A program made the position numbers and the translations under genes. Below are positions 46,338-55,988 of a stretch of DNA of 64,000 nucleotides, piece by piece (position 1 is the first letter of the stretch; each line of letters begins with the position of its first letter). Origin of the DNA: Labilibaculum sp. DW002. GTDB taxonomy: Bacteria > Bacteroidota > Bacteroidia > Bacteroidales > Marinifilaceae. The stretch is taken from the NCBI RefSeq assembly GCF_029029525.1, contig NZ_JAKJSC010000001.1, positions 558,001-622,000 of the forward strand, given 5' to 3'. The notes under the pieces were generated by a model. That model saw only the letters and a list, made by a program, of their open reading frames with translations. It did not search any database and was not told the origin of the DNA.

Positions 46338-47942
46338 TTACATATCTGCAAAGAAGTCATTTCCTTTATCATCAACAATAATAAAAGCAGGGAAATTCTC
46401 AACGCGAATCTTACGAACTGCTTCCATTCCTAATTCAGGAAAATCAATTACTTCGATAGACTTAATACTGTTTTTTGCTAAAACTGCAGCTGGTCCACCA
46501 ATCGATCCCAAGTAGAAACCTCCATTTGCATGACAAGCATCAGTAACCGCCTTAGAACGGTTTCCTTTAGCCACCATAACCATAGAGCCTCCTACTTTTT
46601 GGAATACATCAACATATGAATCCATACGGCCTGCTGTAGTTGGTCCAAAACTTCCTGAAGGCATTCCTTTAGGTGTTTTAGCTGGTCCGGCATAATAAAC
46701 AGGATGATTCTTGAAATATTCAGGCATTTCCTTACCCTCATCCAACATTTGCTTAATCTGTGCATGTGCAATATCACGTGCTACAATCAAAGTTCCGTTC
46801 AGGCTTAAACGCGTTTTAATTGGATACTTAGACAACTCCTTACGAATATCTTCCATTGGTTGATCCAAATCAATCTCAACAGCATCCTTCAAGTGTGGTG
46901 CCTCCTTTGGCAGATATTTAAATGGTTCCTTCTCTAATTCTTCTAAGAAAATACCATCTTCGTTAATCTTCGCTTTAATATTTCTATCTGCTGAACAGCT
47001 CACCCCTAATCCAACAGGACAAGAAGCCGCGTGACGTGGCAAACGAATCACCTTAACATCGTGTACGAAATACTTACCTCCAAACTGAGCTCCAATTTCA
47101 CTGTTACGACAAATATCAACAACACGTTTCTCCCACTCTAAGTCGCGAAAAGCCTGACCACCTTCGTTACCTTCATTAGGCAAATGATCGAAATAACCTG
47201 TTGATGCTTTTTTAACTGTAGCCAAATTAGCTTCAGCTGATGTTCCACCTATTACAAGTGCTAAGTGATAAGGAGGACAAGCCGAAGTACCAAGATCTTT
47301 AATTTTCTCAGTAATAAACTTAGTTAAGTTCTCTTCATTCAACAAAGCTTTTGTTTGCTGATACAAGAATGTCTTATTACCTGAACCTCCACCTTTGGTA
47401 AGGAAAAGAAATTCATATGCATTACCTTGATTTGCATAAATATCGATTTGAGCAGGGAGGTTATTGCCTGTATTCTTTTCTTCGAACATGCTAAAAGGAA
47501 CCACCTGAGAATAACGCAGATTACGCTCTTGATAAGTATCGTAAACACCTTGTGATAAATGCTTAGCATCATCAGCACCTGTATAAACGTCTTCTCCTTT
47601 TTTTCCAACAACAATAGCTGTCCCTGTATCCTGACATGTAGGTAATTCTCCTTCAGCAGAGACAACCTGATTCAGTAACATAGTATGAGCCACAAATCTA
47701 TCATTATCTGAAGCCTCAGGATCTTGAAGTATCGTTCTTAATTTCTCCAGGTGTGCAGGACGTAAATAAAAAGAAACATCGGCAAAAGCTTGCTTAGATA
47801 GCATCTCTAGTCCCTTAGGATCCACTTTAAGAATTTTTCTTCCATCTACTTCGATAGTCGATACAAAGTCTTTAGTCAATAGACGATATTGGGTCGTATC
47901 CTTTGTTATAGGAAATGGTTTTTGGTAGTTAAAATCAGACAT
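46338..47942 (-). CDS. fumarate hydratase, class I (4Fe-4S)
   Basis: A 534-residue iron-sulfur enzyme interconverting fumarate and malate. [37 protein letters not shown] and [15 protein letters not shown] hold the cluster cysteines, and the C-terminal half ([21 protein letters not shown]) is the beta domain. Both halves are joined in one chain, as in FumA/FumB. The oxygen-sensitive class fits an anaerobe. The -7 match TATATTTG lies 86 bp upstream. Confidence 0.95.
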   Translation of the reverse strand: MSDFNYQKPFPITKDTTQYRLLTKDFVSTIEVDGRKILKVDPKGLEMLSKQAFADVSFYLRPAHLEKLRTILQDPEASDNDRFVAHTMLLNQVVSAEGELPTCQDTGTAIVVGKKGEDVYTGADDAKHLSQGVYDTYQERNLRYSQVVPFSMFEEKNTGNNLPAQIDIYANQGNAYEFLFLTKGGGSGNKTFLYQQTKALLNEENLTKFITEKIKDLGTSACPPYHLALVIGGTSAEANLATVKKASTGYFDHLPNEGNEGGQAFRDLEWEKRVVDICRNSEIGAQFGGKYFVHDVKVIRLPRHAASCPVGLGVSCSADRNIKAKINEDGIFLEELEKEPFKYLPKEAPHLKDAVEIDLDQPMEDIRKELSKYPIKTRLSLNGTLIVARDIAHAQIKQMLDEGKEMPEYFKNHPVYYAGPAKTPKGMPSGSFGPTTAGRMDSYVDVFQKVGGSMVMVAKGNRSKAVTDACHANGGFYLGSIGGPAAVLAKNSIKSIEVIDFPELGMEAVRKIRVENFPAFIIVDDKGNDFFADM

Positions 47943-48027
47943 GATATAATGTTTTTATAATTTTGTATTTACAAATCAATTGCAACAATCAAAAATGGAA
48001 ACATCAATCCTTGATTATTGTCATAGA

Positions 48028-48035
48028 CAAATATA
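48028..48035 (-). promoter_or_regulatory. candidate -7 element of the fumarase gene
   Basis: Minus-strand TATATTTG matches TAnnTTTG exactly, 86 bp before the start; the -33 element is not clear. Confidence 0.45.
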
Positions 48036-48127
48036 AGATAAATTGCAGTTTGCTGTTCGATAAATTAGCTATTCTAAAACATTGCCCTGCAACATAAGCT
48101 CAATGATTTCGATTCTTTCAGATCGTA

Positions 48128-50440
48128 TCAAAATCCCAAAGAATCTAATATTTTCTCATTCAACTGACGATTTTTACCAATATATGGATAACAATGAATG
48201 TGAATTGCAGGATTAAAATTCATCTCAATAATTGCATAATTATCTTTCGTAGCAGGAACAGTAACATCTTCTATCATCATGTCTAATCCTGTTATCTTAA
48301 CGTCTAGGGCCTTCGATGACTGAATGGCTATATCCTTATACGACTGATGAATATCATCTGTATAATCGATACTATCGCCACCGGTACTTATATTCGAATT
48401 TTCACGTAAATAAACAATTTGATCCTTCTTTAAAACACTTTCAAAATTGAAGCCTTGCTCCTTCAAAAACATTTCTTCAGCTTCTTCCAATCTAATTTTT
48501 TCAAGAGGAGTTCGATATCCTCTTCCGCGCAAGGGATCCAGATTTTTAATTTCGACCAATTCGCGAATCGACTTTTCGCCATCTCCTTTCACATTGGCAG
48601 GCACACGATGTAAGATCCCTGTAACCTGATCGTTAATCACAAAAAATCTAAATTCTCTTCCCGATATAAATTCTTCAATTAAGATGCTTCCATCATGTTC
48701 AAAAGCAATATCAACCGCTCTTTTGTATACTTCTTGGTTATTATTTTCTTTTAAAATTGTAATTCCCAAACCAAAATTGGTTGATTTTGGTTTTACAACT
48801 ATTGGTTTGCCTTCAAACAAATCAAAATCAGAACGAGCTTGTTTGGCATTTTGATAATCGAGTCCACAAGGAACACGAACCGAACTTGCTTCTAATATTT
48901 TCTTTGTAACCAGCTTATTTTCCATCATTAATACACTCGAATAATTGTCCAATGATGTACGAGTTGCTTGCATTACATATTCCATTTTATCACCTTGAGT
49001 TAGGCTGATAAAATTTTCACTTCTATCCAAAATATTGAATTCAACTCCTCTTCTTAAAGCTGCTTTCATAAGTAATTGTGATGACAATTCAAGGTCTTCA
49101 AATCCGTGGAAACGGAAACCACTCATTTCGCTTTCTTCTTTGTGTTGTTTGGCTTTATTTAAATGAAAATTGATAAACCCTTCCTCCAAAACCTTTTCCT
49201 TAACCTTGAAAGACGACCTTTCATTTGGATTGTCAATCAATCCTTTCACTTCGGATAATGCGGATGAATACTCCTCATTTTCATTCAATTTACAATCAGC
49301 CATAAATTTTTTGATGTCAGCGAATAAATCGTTTAACATCTGATCACATCCTGTAGAATTTCCATCAGTACTCATCAATAATAAATCTGGATTCATACCC
49401 GAACAAGAAACTAAATCTTGATTCTTAGCTGCTATTTTTTGATCCTTATCTTGATAAGCATCCTTTTCCTCTTTGAACAAAGAATACAGTAAAAACAAAT
49501 GAGTAAAGTACAATCTGTTTTTAGAAACTCCTGATTTTTCAAATGGATCTAAATCGAGAATTCGAACCTCTAAATGTGAAATTTGTTTACTATCCTCATT
49601 AAATTTTAGGCGAATTGGCAAATACAATTCATCTCCCGATAAAATATCTCCAGATTCGATCAATTTAGAAAGTGATGAAAAATATCGATCTAAGCTATTA
49701 AAATCAACGAAGTATTCTTCTTTATTTCGATAACCTACAGAACTGTTTCTTATTGAAATAGCATTGCTACAGCCCATTGAAGTTTTTTCTCCCGTTTTCA
49801 AAGATTTCATCTTTAAGGAAGGATCTGAAACCGGACTTTCTCCAAATAACCAAATCAACATCCAGCGGTGACGCATGAAATTCCTAACCATCTTAAGGTA
49901 AATCGTTTCTCTAAATTTTTCTAGATCACCATTCCATTTGATAGCCTTTTTTAATTTGCGCTCTAATCTAGAAGTAAGTGAAAAATTAAAATGGATGCCA
50001 GAAAGCATTTGCCTTTCCTTACCATACTTATGAGCTAATTCTTCTCTGTATTTTTCTTTATGAATTCCCTTTTCGCCAAACTTTGCAATTGGAATTTCCT
50101 CCTCCTGCGGCAGCAATGGCGGTGCACTTTGTGGCCAAAGTAATTCATCTACCAAATTCTCTGAAATAACATCTTGTAAGGTTTCCAAAAAACCATGTAC
50201 CTCTGCAACACTTTGCAATGGAGGTGTTATCATTTCTACCTGACTTTCAGAAAAATCCGTGGTAATAAAAGGATGATGAAACTTATCTCCTAAAATTCCC
50301 GGGTGAGGTGTTCGAGCCATTCCTCCCTTGTAATCGACTCTTACATTTTCCTTTTCAATCCCAAATTGCCCATTAATTAGGCTATTCTGAATTCCCTCGT
50401 TCTTTAATGATTCAGTTATATTATTAATCAAATGATCCAT
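48128..50440 (-). CDS. gshAB: bifunctional glutamate-cysteine ligase/glutathione synthetase
   Basis: A 770-residue fused enzyme (GshF type) making glutathione from glutamate, cysteine and glycine. The N-terminal ligase shows GQFGIEKENVRVDYKG and SGIHFNFSLT; the C-terminal ATP-grasp shows IVVKPKSTNFGLGITILKE, ILIEEFISGREFRFFVI and IEMNFNPAIHIHCYPY. The length is typical. It lies 5 bp after a MATE gene under MarR control. This fused form is patchily distributed and often attributed to horizontal transfer; that is not shown here. Confidence 0.95.
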   Translation of the reverse strand: MDHLINNITESLKNEGIQNSLINGQFGIEKENVRVDYKGGMARTPHPGILGDKFHHPFITTDFSESQVEMITPPLQSVAEVHGFLETLQDVISENLVDELLWPQSAPPLLPQEEEIPIAKFGEKGIHKEKYREELAHKYGKERQMLSGIHFNFSLTSRLERKLKKAIKWNGDLEKFRETIYLKMVRNFMRHRWMLIWLFGESPVSDPSLKMKSLKTGEKTSMGCSNAISIRNSSVGYRNKEEYFVDFNSLDRYFSSLSKLIESGDILSGDELYLPIRLKFNEDSKQISHLEVRILDLDPFEKSGVSKNRLYFTHLFLLYSLFKEEKDAYQDKDQKIAAKNQDLVSCSGMNPDLLLMSTDGNSTGCDQMLNDLFADIKKFMADCKLNENEEYSSALSEVKGLIDNPNERSSFKVKEKVLEEGFINFHLNKAKQHKEESEMSGFRFHGFEDLELSSQLLMKAALRRGVEFNILDRSENFISLTQGDKMEYVMQATRTSLDNYSSVLMMENKLVTKKILEASSVRVPCGLDYQNAKQARSDFDLFEGKPIVVKPKSTNFGLGITILKENNNQEVYKRAVDIAFEHDGSILIEEFISGREFRFFVINDQVTGILHRVPANVKGDGEKSIRELVEIKNLDPLRGRGYRTPLEKIRLEEAEEMFLKEQGFNFESVLKKDQIVYLRENSNISTGGDSIDYTDDIHQSYKDIAIQSSKALDVKITGLDMMIEDVTVPATKDNYAIIEMNFNPAIHIHCYPYIGKNRQLNEKILDSLGF

Positions 50441-50445
50441 ATCAA

Positions 50446-51798
50446 TTAGAATTTACCAAATGTATTGTTCTTAAAATAAGCTCTTAATAAAAAGTAAAGG
50501 ACGATTCCTTTTAATATACTACTCCCTGTAATACTCCACCAAACCCCATTCAAACTTAAGAAGGTATAAAAACCTAAAAAATAAGCTCCAGGCAAGCGAA
50601 GGGATGTAAAAATAACACTCACGGCAGCTGGTATTTTTGTTTTTCCTAATCCATTAAATACCCCTGCAGATATCATCTCTAAACACATAAATAATTGCGA
50701 AGCTGCCAAAATCATCAAATAATCTTTTCCCATTAGTATACTCTCCGCCTCTGGAACGAATATGGAAAATAAGGTTTGAGGTAATAGTAAAAAGATTGCG
50801 GTTGTAACCATTGCAACTACAAAAGCTATTCGCCAACCAGCGCGATAAATATTTGGTACTTCGGTTAAGTTTTTTGCACCATAACTATGACCAACCATAA
50901 TGGTTACAGCTTGCATTAAACCTCCTACAATCATAAAAGTAATAGATTCAATTTGCACACCAATTTTTTGCACGGCAATCGCATTTGGTCCCCAATCAGC
51001 AATAATCCTTGCAAGAAAAATATAGATAACAGAAAAGGAAATTCGTTGCACAGCAGCTGGCATACCAACCGCAAATAGTGTTTTTAATTTACTCGATTTT
51101 GGAAACAATCCATTAAATCGAATGTTCTCAAACTTCTTCATGGTAGATAAGAAAAACAGCAAACTAAAAGTTCTTCCTACAATAGAAGCAACTGCGGCTC
51201 CTTCTACACCAAACTCAAAAACAATAATTAATAGTGGATCGAGTACAATATTTATTAATGTCCCGATAACACTAGCCTTAAAAGATATTTTGGTTTTACC
51301 ATGCGCATTAAAAATGCTAATAAAAAGAAGGTTAACAAAGCTAATAATTATACCAAAAGCACTGATTACCAAGTACGAAGTAGCCATCTCATTAACAGCA
51401 GCATCCTTCATTTGAAAAAAGCCAATAAACTGTTCTGGTATTGCTAAAAATACAGAAGTAAAAAGAATGGCAATGCTACCAATCCCCCACAAACCTGAAG
51501 TTGAATATCGACCTGCATCATCCATATTTTCGGCACCAACCGAATGAGCAATTTTCACATTGGCGCCAACAGTTACAATGGAGGCCATTGCCCAACCCAG
51601 ATGTAAAAAGAATCCTGCAGAACCTACTGCGGCAACAGCACCACTACCTAAATAACCAACCCAAATCATATCGGTTAGATTATAAGTCATGTGTAACAAA
51701 TATGAGCCAATAATTGGAAAAGCAAGCTTTAAAAGCTTTCTTCCAACAGCCGAATAGGTTTGTTCTTTTTTAAGAAAATTGGTAATATATTTTAACAT
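50446..51798 (-). CDS. MATE family efflux transporter
   Basis: A 450-residue inner-membrane antiporter with about twelve helices. KLAFPIIGSYLLHMTYNLTD and MIWVGYLGSGAVAAVGSAG are MATE signatures, repeated in the second half. MATE proteins export cationic compounds or metabolites using Na+ or H+. I start at ATG 51798; a longer frame adds 13 non-conserved residues. It is followed at 5 bp by gshAB and preceded by a MarR gene, so it may export a thiol-related or toxic compound under the same control. Confidence 0.9.
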   Translation of the reverse strand: MLKYITNFLKKEQTYSAVGRKLLKLAFPIIGSYLLHMTYNLTDMIWVGYLGSGAVAAVGSAGFFLHLGWAMASIVTVGANVKIAHSVGAENMDDAGRYSTSGLWGIGSIAILFTSVFLAIPEQFIGFFQMKDAAVNEMATSYLVISAFGIIISFVNLLFISIFNAHGKTKISFKASVIGTLINIVLDPLLIIVFEFGVEGAAVASIVGRTFSLLFFLSTMKKFENIRFNGLFPKSSKLKTLFAVGMPAAVQRISFSVIYIFLARIIADWGPNAIAVQKIGVQIESITFMIVGGLMQAVTIMVGHSYGAKNLTEVPNIYRAGWRIAFVVAMVTTAIFLLLPQTLFSIFVPEAESILMGKDYLMILAASQLFMCLEMISAGVFNGLGKTKIPAAVSVIFTSLRLPGAYFLGFYTFLSLNGVWWSITGSSILKGIVLYFLLRAYFKNNTFGKF

Positions 51799-51878
51799 CA
51801 ACAAAAGTTCAAAATGATGGCATTTAGATATGCACAAAAATCGTAAGGAAACAAATTTCTAAGAATAACAGCAATATA

Positions 51879-52328
51879 TTATTTAAGCATGCGGCCTATT
51901 AGATTATCCAATTCCTTTTTAAGCCCCATTGCTTTTTCCATATCGCACTCTAAATTAGTCGCCATATCTATTGGGATTTGTTGTGCTTTGGTCTTGCTAG
52001 ATTTGCCTTTATCAGTAAGATAAATTAGAACTTTCCTCTCGTCCTCACAACACTTAATTCTTTTTATTATATCAAGCTGCTCCATGCGCTTTAGCAATGG
52101 AGTAACCGTATTGGTATTTAAATACAACTTGCATGCAATTTCATTGACACCAATCCCCTCTTTCTCCCACAAAATCAACAATACCAAGTACTGAGGATAG
52201 GTGATTCCCAAGTCGTCAAGGTAAGGTTGGTACATTCTTGTCATTAAACGAGAAGCCGCATAAATCGAAAAACACAATTGATTTTCCAATTTCAATAAAT
52301 CGACCTCTTTATTATCTGTTTTATCCAT
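51879..52328 (-). CDS. MarR/OhrR-like redox-type repressor
   Basis: A 149-residue winged-helix regulator. LLKLENQLCFSIYAASRLM matches the OhrR N-terminal helix, with C19 in the position of the peroxide-sensing cysteine. The recognition region is VNEIACKLYLNTNTVTPLLK and the wing KCCEDERKVLIYLT. It heads the MATE-gshAB operon, and a perfect inverted repeat lies 9 bp upstream of its start. Derepression by oxidants, leading to glutathione synthesis, is a reasonable inference. Confidence 0.9.
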   Translation of the reverse strand: MDKTDNKEVDLLKLENQLCFSIYAASRLMTRMYQPYLDDLGITYPQYLVLLILWEKEGIGVNEIACKLYLNTNTVTPLLKRMEQLDIIKRIKCCEDERKVLIYLTDKGKSSKTKAQQIPIDMATNLECDMEKAMGLKKELDNLIGRMLK

Positions 52329-52336
52329 GCCTTTTG

Positions 52337-52358
52337 TTTGTATCGCTTGCGATACAAA
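52337..52358. promoter_or_regulatory. MarR operator, perfect 22-bp inverted repeat
   Basis: TTTGTATCGC and GCGATACAAA are exact reverse complements separated by TT. The site lies immediately upstream of the marR-type start, as expected for autorepression. Confidence 0.8.
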
Positions 52359-52565
52359 TTAACGAAATACTAAACTTAGATCAAAGGAAATTTCATTCTT
52401 TACACTATTTTAACAGAAGCGTATCCAACCATTAGTTTTCTTAATTTTTACAATAATCTATTAATAATTGACTAATTTCGATGTTCAAATTTTATGAAGT
52501 AATTTCTTAGGCATACATGTTATTTGCCTCAAGTAATTATTGTCTTTAAATCTTTATAATAAAAC

Positions 52566-54485
52566 ATGTTACACGATCTATTAGAGGATAATTTCGGCTT
52601 TTCAACTTTCAAACCAGGTCAAGAAGAGGTAATTTCTAACGTACTCGATGGCAAATCAGCGATAGCAATTTTCCCAACAGGTTCAGGTAAATCCTTATGC
52701 TATCAATTGCCAGCTCTTGAATTACCTGAACTAACTTTAGTCGTTTCTCCTTTACTGGCACTAATAAAAGACCAAATTGACTTTTTGCAGTCCAAAAATA
52801 TATCGGCCGTTCGTATAGATTCATCTCTCTCGAAAGAGGAGGAACAAGATATCATGAATGGAATTCGTGGCAAACGACATAAAATACTAATGATTTCGGT
52901 AGAAAGATTTAAAAATGAACGCTTTCGCAGATTTCTAAAAGAAATTCCAATATCACTAATGGTAGTTGACGAAGCTCATTGTATATCGGAATGGGGACAC
53001 AATTTCAGACCTGACTACCTGAAGCTTCCCGATTATAAAAAAGAATTTAAAGCCAAGCAAGTTCTCTTACTTACCGCAACCGCAACGCCAAAAGTAATTG
53101 AGGATATGTCTCGAAAGTTTACGATTCCAAAAGAGCAAGTTAGCATTACTGGATTTTATCGATCGAATCTAAATTTGGAGGTAATTCCTGTTACTCAATC
53201 CAAAAAGAATGAACAGCTAATCTCCTTGCTAAGCACAAGAAAAAATGAATGCGGAATTGTTTATGTAACCCAACAAAAAACAGCCGAAATAGTTTCATCT
53301 ATTTTAGCGTCAAAAGGAATTAGTTCAAAAGCTTACCATGCTGGATTGAAAAGTGAAAATCGAGAGGATATTCAAAATCAGTTCATGGATAACAAAATAA
53401 ATTGTGTTGTTGCAACAATTGCTTTTGGAATGGGAATCGATAAAAGTAACATTCGATATGTGATCCATTACGACTTACCAAAATCTACCGAAAACTATTC
53501 GCAAGAAATTGGAAGAGCGGGACGAGATGGAGAAAAATCCGATTGCATTGTTTTGGCAAATCACGACAATGTTAATGTGCTTGAGAATTTCATATTTGGA
53601 GACACACCTGCCCTATCAGGCATAAAAGAGATTCTCACTCGTATAAAAAAGGCTGAAACTAGCTGGGAAATCAAGTTAAACACCCTTCCTTCTGTTAGTA
53701 ATATTCGTATTCTTCCAATTAAAACCTTACTGGTTTACATGGAGATGCGTGGTATTATCAAACCTCAATTCAGTTATTTTGCTGATTATCGATTTAGCTT
53801 AAATAAGGATGAAAAAAGTATCGTAGAAAACTTTCAAGGAGAACGAAAGAAATTTATTCAGGCCATTTTCGATCATTCCCAAAAAGCTAGAAAATGGATA
53901 ACCGTAAATTTTGATACCATCAGTAAAAATTATGCAACGGATCGAAATCGAATCGTATCGGCTCTAGAATATTTTGATGCGCAACAAATAATAAATTTGG
54001 AGGCAAAAGTGATGGTTGATGTTTTTGCCGTAACGAATCCAAATTTTGACATTGATGTACTTTCCGAAGAACTATACTCTAGCTTCAAGGCAAAAGAAAA
54101 AGTAGAAGTTAACCGAATTCGTGAAATGTTAGCCCTTTTTGAATCGGAAAATTGTTTAAGTAAAAATTTGGCAAATTATTTTGGCGAAGATCCTGAATGG
54201 CAAAAATGTGGACATTGTTCTGTTTGCAATACTGGAAGTGTTAAAATTGAAAATTCAAATCACTTAAAAGGTTTAAATGAGCACAACTTTAATGAATTGT
54301 GCCAAGAAGCAATCGCTAAGTTAGAAGATAAATACACTAGTGAATTGTTGACTAAATATTTATGTGGAATCAACACGCCAAGTTTTACTCGATTAAAATT
54401 AAAACAGTTAAAGCATTTTTCATTCCTTGAGAACTATCGCTTCGAAGATGTTTACAATTGGATTAAAGAAAATAGCTCTTTATAA
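52566..54485 (+). CDS. recQ: RecQ-family ATP-dependent DNA helicase
   Basis: A 639-residue 3'-5' helicase. Motif 0/I FKPGQEEVISNVLDGKSAIA and FPTGSGKSLCYQLPAL, the DEAH box VVDEAHCISEWGHNFRPDY, and motif VI QEIGRAGRDGE are present. A zinc-binding region (CLSKNLANYFGEDPEWQKCG, CSVC) follows. No HRDC domain is visible at the C-terminus, as in short RecQ forms. Acts in DNA repair and recombination restart. Confidence 0.95.
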   Translation: MLHDLLEDNFGFSTFKPGQEEVISNVLDGKSAIAIFPTGSGKSLCYQLPALELPELTLVVSPLLALIKDQIDFLQSKNISAVRIDSSLSKEEEQDIMNGIRGKRHKILMISVERFKNERFRRFLKEIPISLMVVDEAHCISEWGHNFRPDYLKLPDYKKEFKAKQVLLLTATATPKVIEDMSRKFTIPKEQVSITGFYRSNLNLEVIPVTQSKKNEQLISLLSTRKNECGIVYVTQQKTAEIVSSILASKGISSKAYHAGLKSENREDIQNQFMDNKINCVVATIAFGMGIDKSNIRYVIHYDLPKSTENYSQEIGRAGRDGEKSDCIVLANHDNVNVLENFIFGDTPALSGIKEILTRIKKAETSWEIKLNTLPSVSNIRILPIKTLLVYMEMRGIIKPQFSYFADYRFSLNKDEKSIVENFQGERKKFIQAIFDHSQKARKWITVNFDTISKNYATDRNRIVSALEYFDAQQIINLEAKVMVDVFAVTNPNFDIDVLSEELYSSFKAKEKVEVNRIREMLALFESENCLSKNLANYFGEDPEWQKCGHCSVCNTGSVKIENSNHLKGLNEHNFNELCQEAIAKLEDKYTSELLTKYLCGINTPSFTRLKLKQLKHFSFLENYRFEDVYNWIKENSSL

Positions 54486-54508
54486 TACAGATCTTAAAAA
54501 TTACTATT

Positions 54509-55819
54509 TTGAAAAGAAATCCGAATTTCCCTTTCGCTCCTAAAAAATTTCCATTCTTTTATGGATGGATGAGTATGATTGCAGGTACCATAGGTATATT
54601 GTGTAGTATTCCAGGGCAAACCATGGGCGTTTCGGTTTTTACAAATTACTTGATGGAATCGCTGCAACTGAGCAGAGATGCATTGAGTTCGGCCTACTTG
54701 ATAGGAACAGTAGGAAGTTCATTATTCTTAACTTATGCAGGAAAAATTTACGATAAGTATGGTGCTCGATTTACCGCTATAATGGCAGCTTTATGCTTGG
54801 CTGCCACCTTGTTTCTATTTTCCTATTCAGATACTGTTTCTAGTTCCTTATCGCAATTTAGTGGGGTTAAATATTCAATTGTTTCCTTCACCTTTATATC
54901 TCTTCTATTCTTTTTCCTACGCTTTTCTGGACAAGGCGTATTAACACTGGCATCGCGAAATCTTATCATGAAATGGTTCGACCAAAGAAGAGGTTTGGCA
55001 AATAGTATTTCCAGTGCTTTTCAATCTTTCGGATTTGCTGTTTCCCCATTGTTTATAGCTCTTATAATAAGTCAATTCGATTGGAGTATTGCTTATCAAA
55101 TATTGGCTTTTCTTACCCTAATATTTGTCTTATTTGCCTATATTTTTTACCGAGATAATCCAGAAGAATGTGGACTAATTCCTGATGGGAAAATAATTGC
55201 ACCTAAGCAAAAAAGCAATCCTACATTTCAGACAAAAAAACAATACACCTTAAAAGAGGCTCGCAGCACATGGGTATTTTGGGTTTTTGCACTTGGCTTA
55301 AGTTTTAATGCCTTTTTTATAACAGGCTTTACATTTAATGTGATTTCTATTTTTGAGTCTTGTGGTTATTCTGAACAAAAAGCATTAAGTGTTTTTGTTC
55401 CTGCATCCATCATTTCTATCATAACTGCTATTGCTGGTAATATTCTTAGCGATTACATTCGAATGCAAAAAATCCTGATCGTATTTCTGCTTGGTTGTTT
55501 ACTTGCCAGTTTAGGTGTTGCTATTCTTGAATATGAAATTGGATTTTATGTGCTAATTCTAGGAAATGGTGTAATGGGCGGATTGTTTTCGGTTATTGCC
55601 GCAATTACCTGGCCTCGTTTTTATGGAAGAGAAAACTTAGGCGCAATCAGTGGTTTGTCCATGTCACTAATTGTATTTTCGAGTGCCATTGCTCCCTTGT
55701 TTTTCAGTAGAATATTTACACTAACCAACAGCTACAGTTTGGCTGGATACATTGGAATAGTTGTTGTAGTATTACTTTTAATTCTATCTGTAAAAGCCAA
55801 AAATCCTCAGCTACAATAA
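54509..55819 (+). CDS. MFS transporter, oxalate/formate-antiporter-like
   Basis: A 436-residue inner-membrane carrier of twelve helices. The start is TTG at 54509: the basic leader (KRNPNFPFAPKKFPFFYGW) before the first helix is family-like, and the first ATG in frame would cut it. YAGKIYDKYGARFTAIMAA is the MFS loop, and the form of helices 1-2 (GQTMGVSVFTNYLMESLQLS) fits the OFA-type group. It begins 23 bp after recQ. The substrate is not defined. Confidence 0.85.
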   Translation: MKRNPNFPFAPKKFPFFYGWMSMIAGTIGILCSIPGQTMGVSVFTNYLMESLQLSRDALSSAYLIGTVGSSLFLTYAGKIYDKYGARFTAIMAALCLAATLFLFSYSDTVSSSLSQFSGVKYSIVSFTFISLLFFFLRFSGQGVLTLASRNLIMKWFDQRRGLANSISSAFQSFGFAVSPLFIALIISQFDWSIAYQILAFLTLIFVLFAYIFYRDNPEECGLIPDGKIIAPKQKSNPTFQTKKQYTLKEARSTWVFWVFALGLSFNAFFITGFTFNVISIFESCGYSEQKALSVFVPASIISIITAIAGNILSDYIRMQKILIVFLLGCLLASLGVAILEYEIGFYVLILGNGVMGGLFSVIAAITWPRFYGRENLGAISGLSMSLIVFSSAIAPLFFSRIFTLTNSYSLAGYIGIVVVVLLLILSVKAKNPQLQ

Positions 55820-55823
55820 AAAA

Positions 55824-55852
55824 GCAGACACAAAACTTAATTTGTATCTGCT
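55824..55852 (+). terminator. weak hairpin after the MFS gene
   Basis: GCAGACACAAA pairs with TTTGTATCTGC with one mismatch. No clean T run follows, so termination is uncertain. Confidence 0.4.
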
Positions 55853-55988
55853 TATATAAGCATTGTGCTCTATTGTATTTTGACAAATGCAAATGGCATC
55901 TTTTATTTAAATATCATACTTTACAGTAAACAACAAATAACGAGGCTGCACAAAATAGGTTGAAGATGAGAATGAATAATCGGACTCA

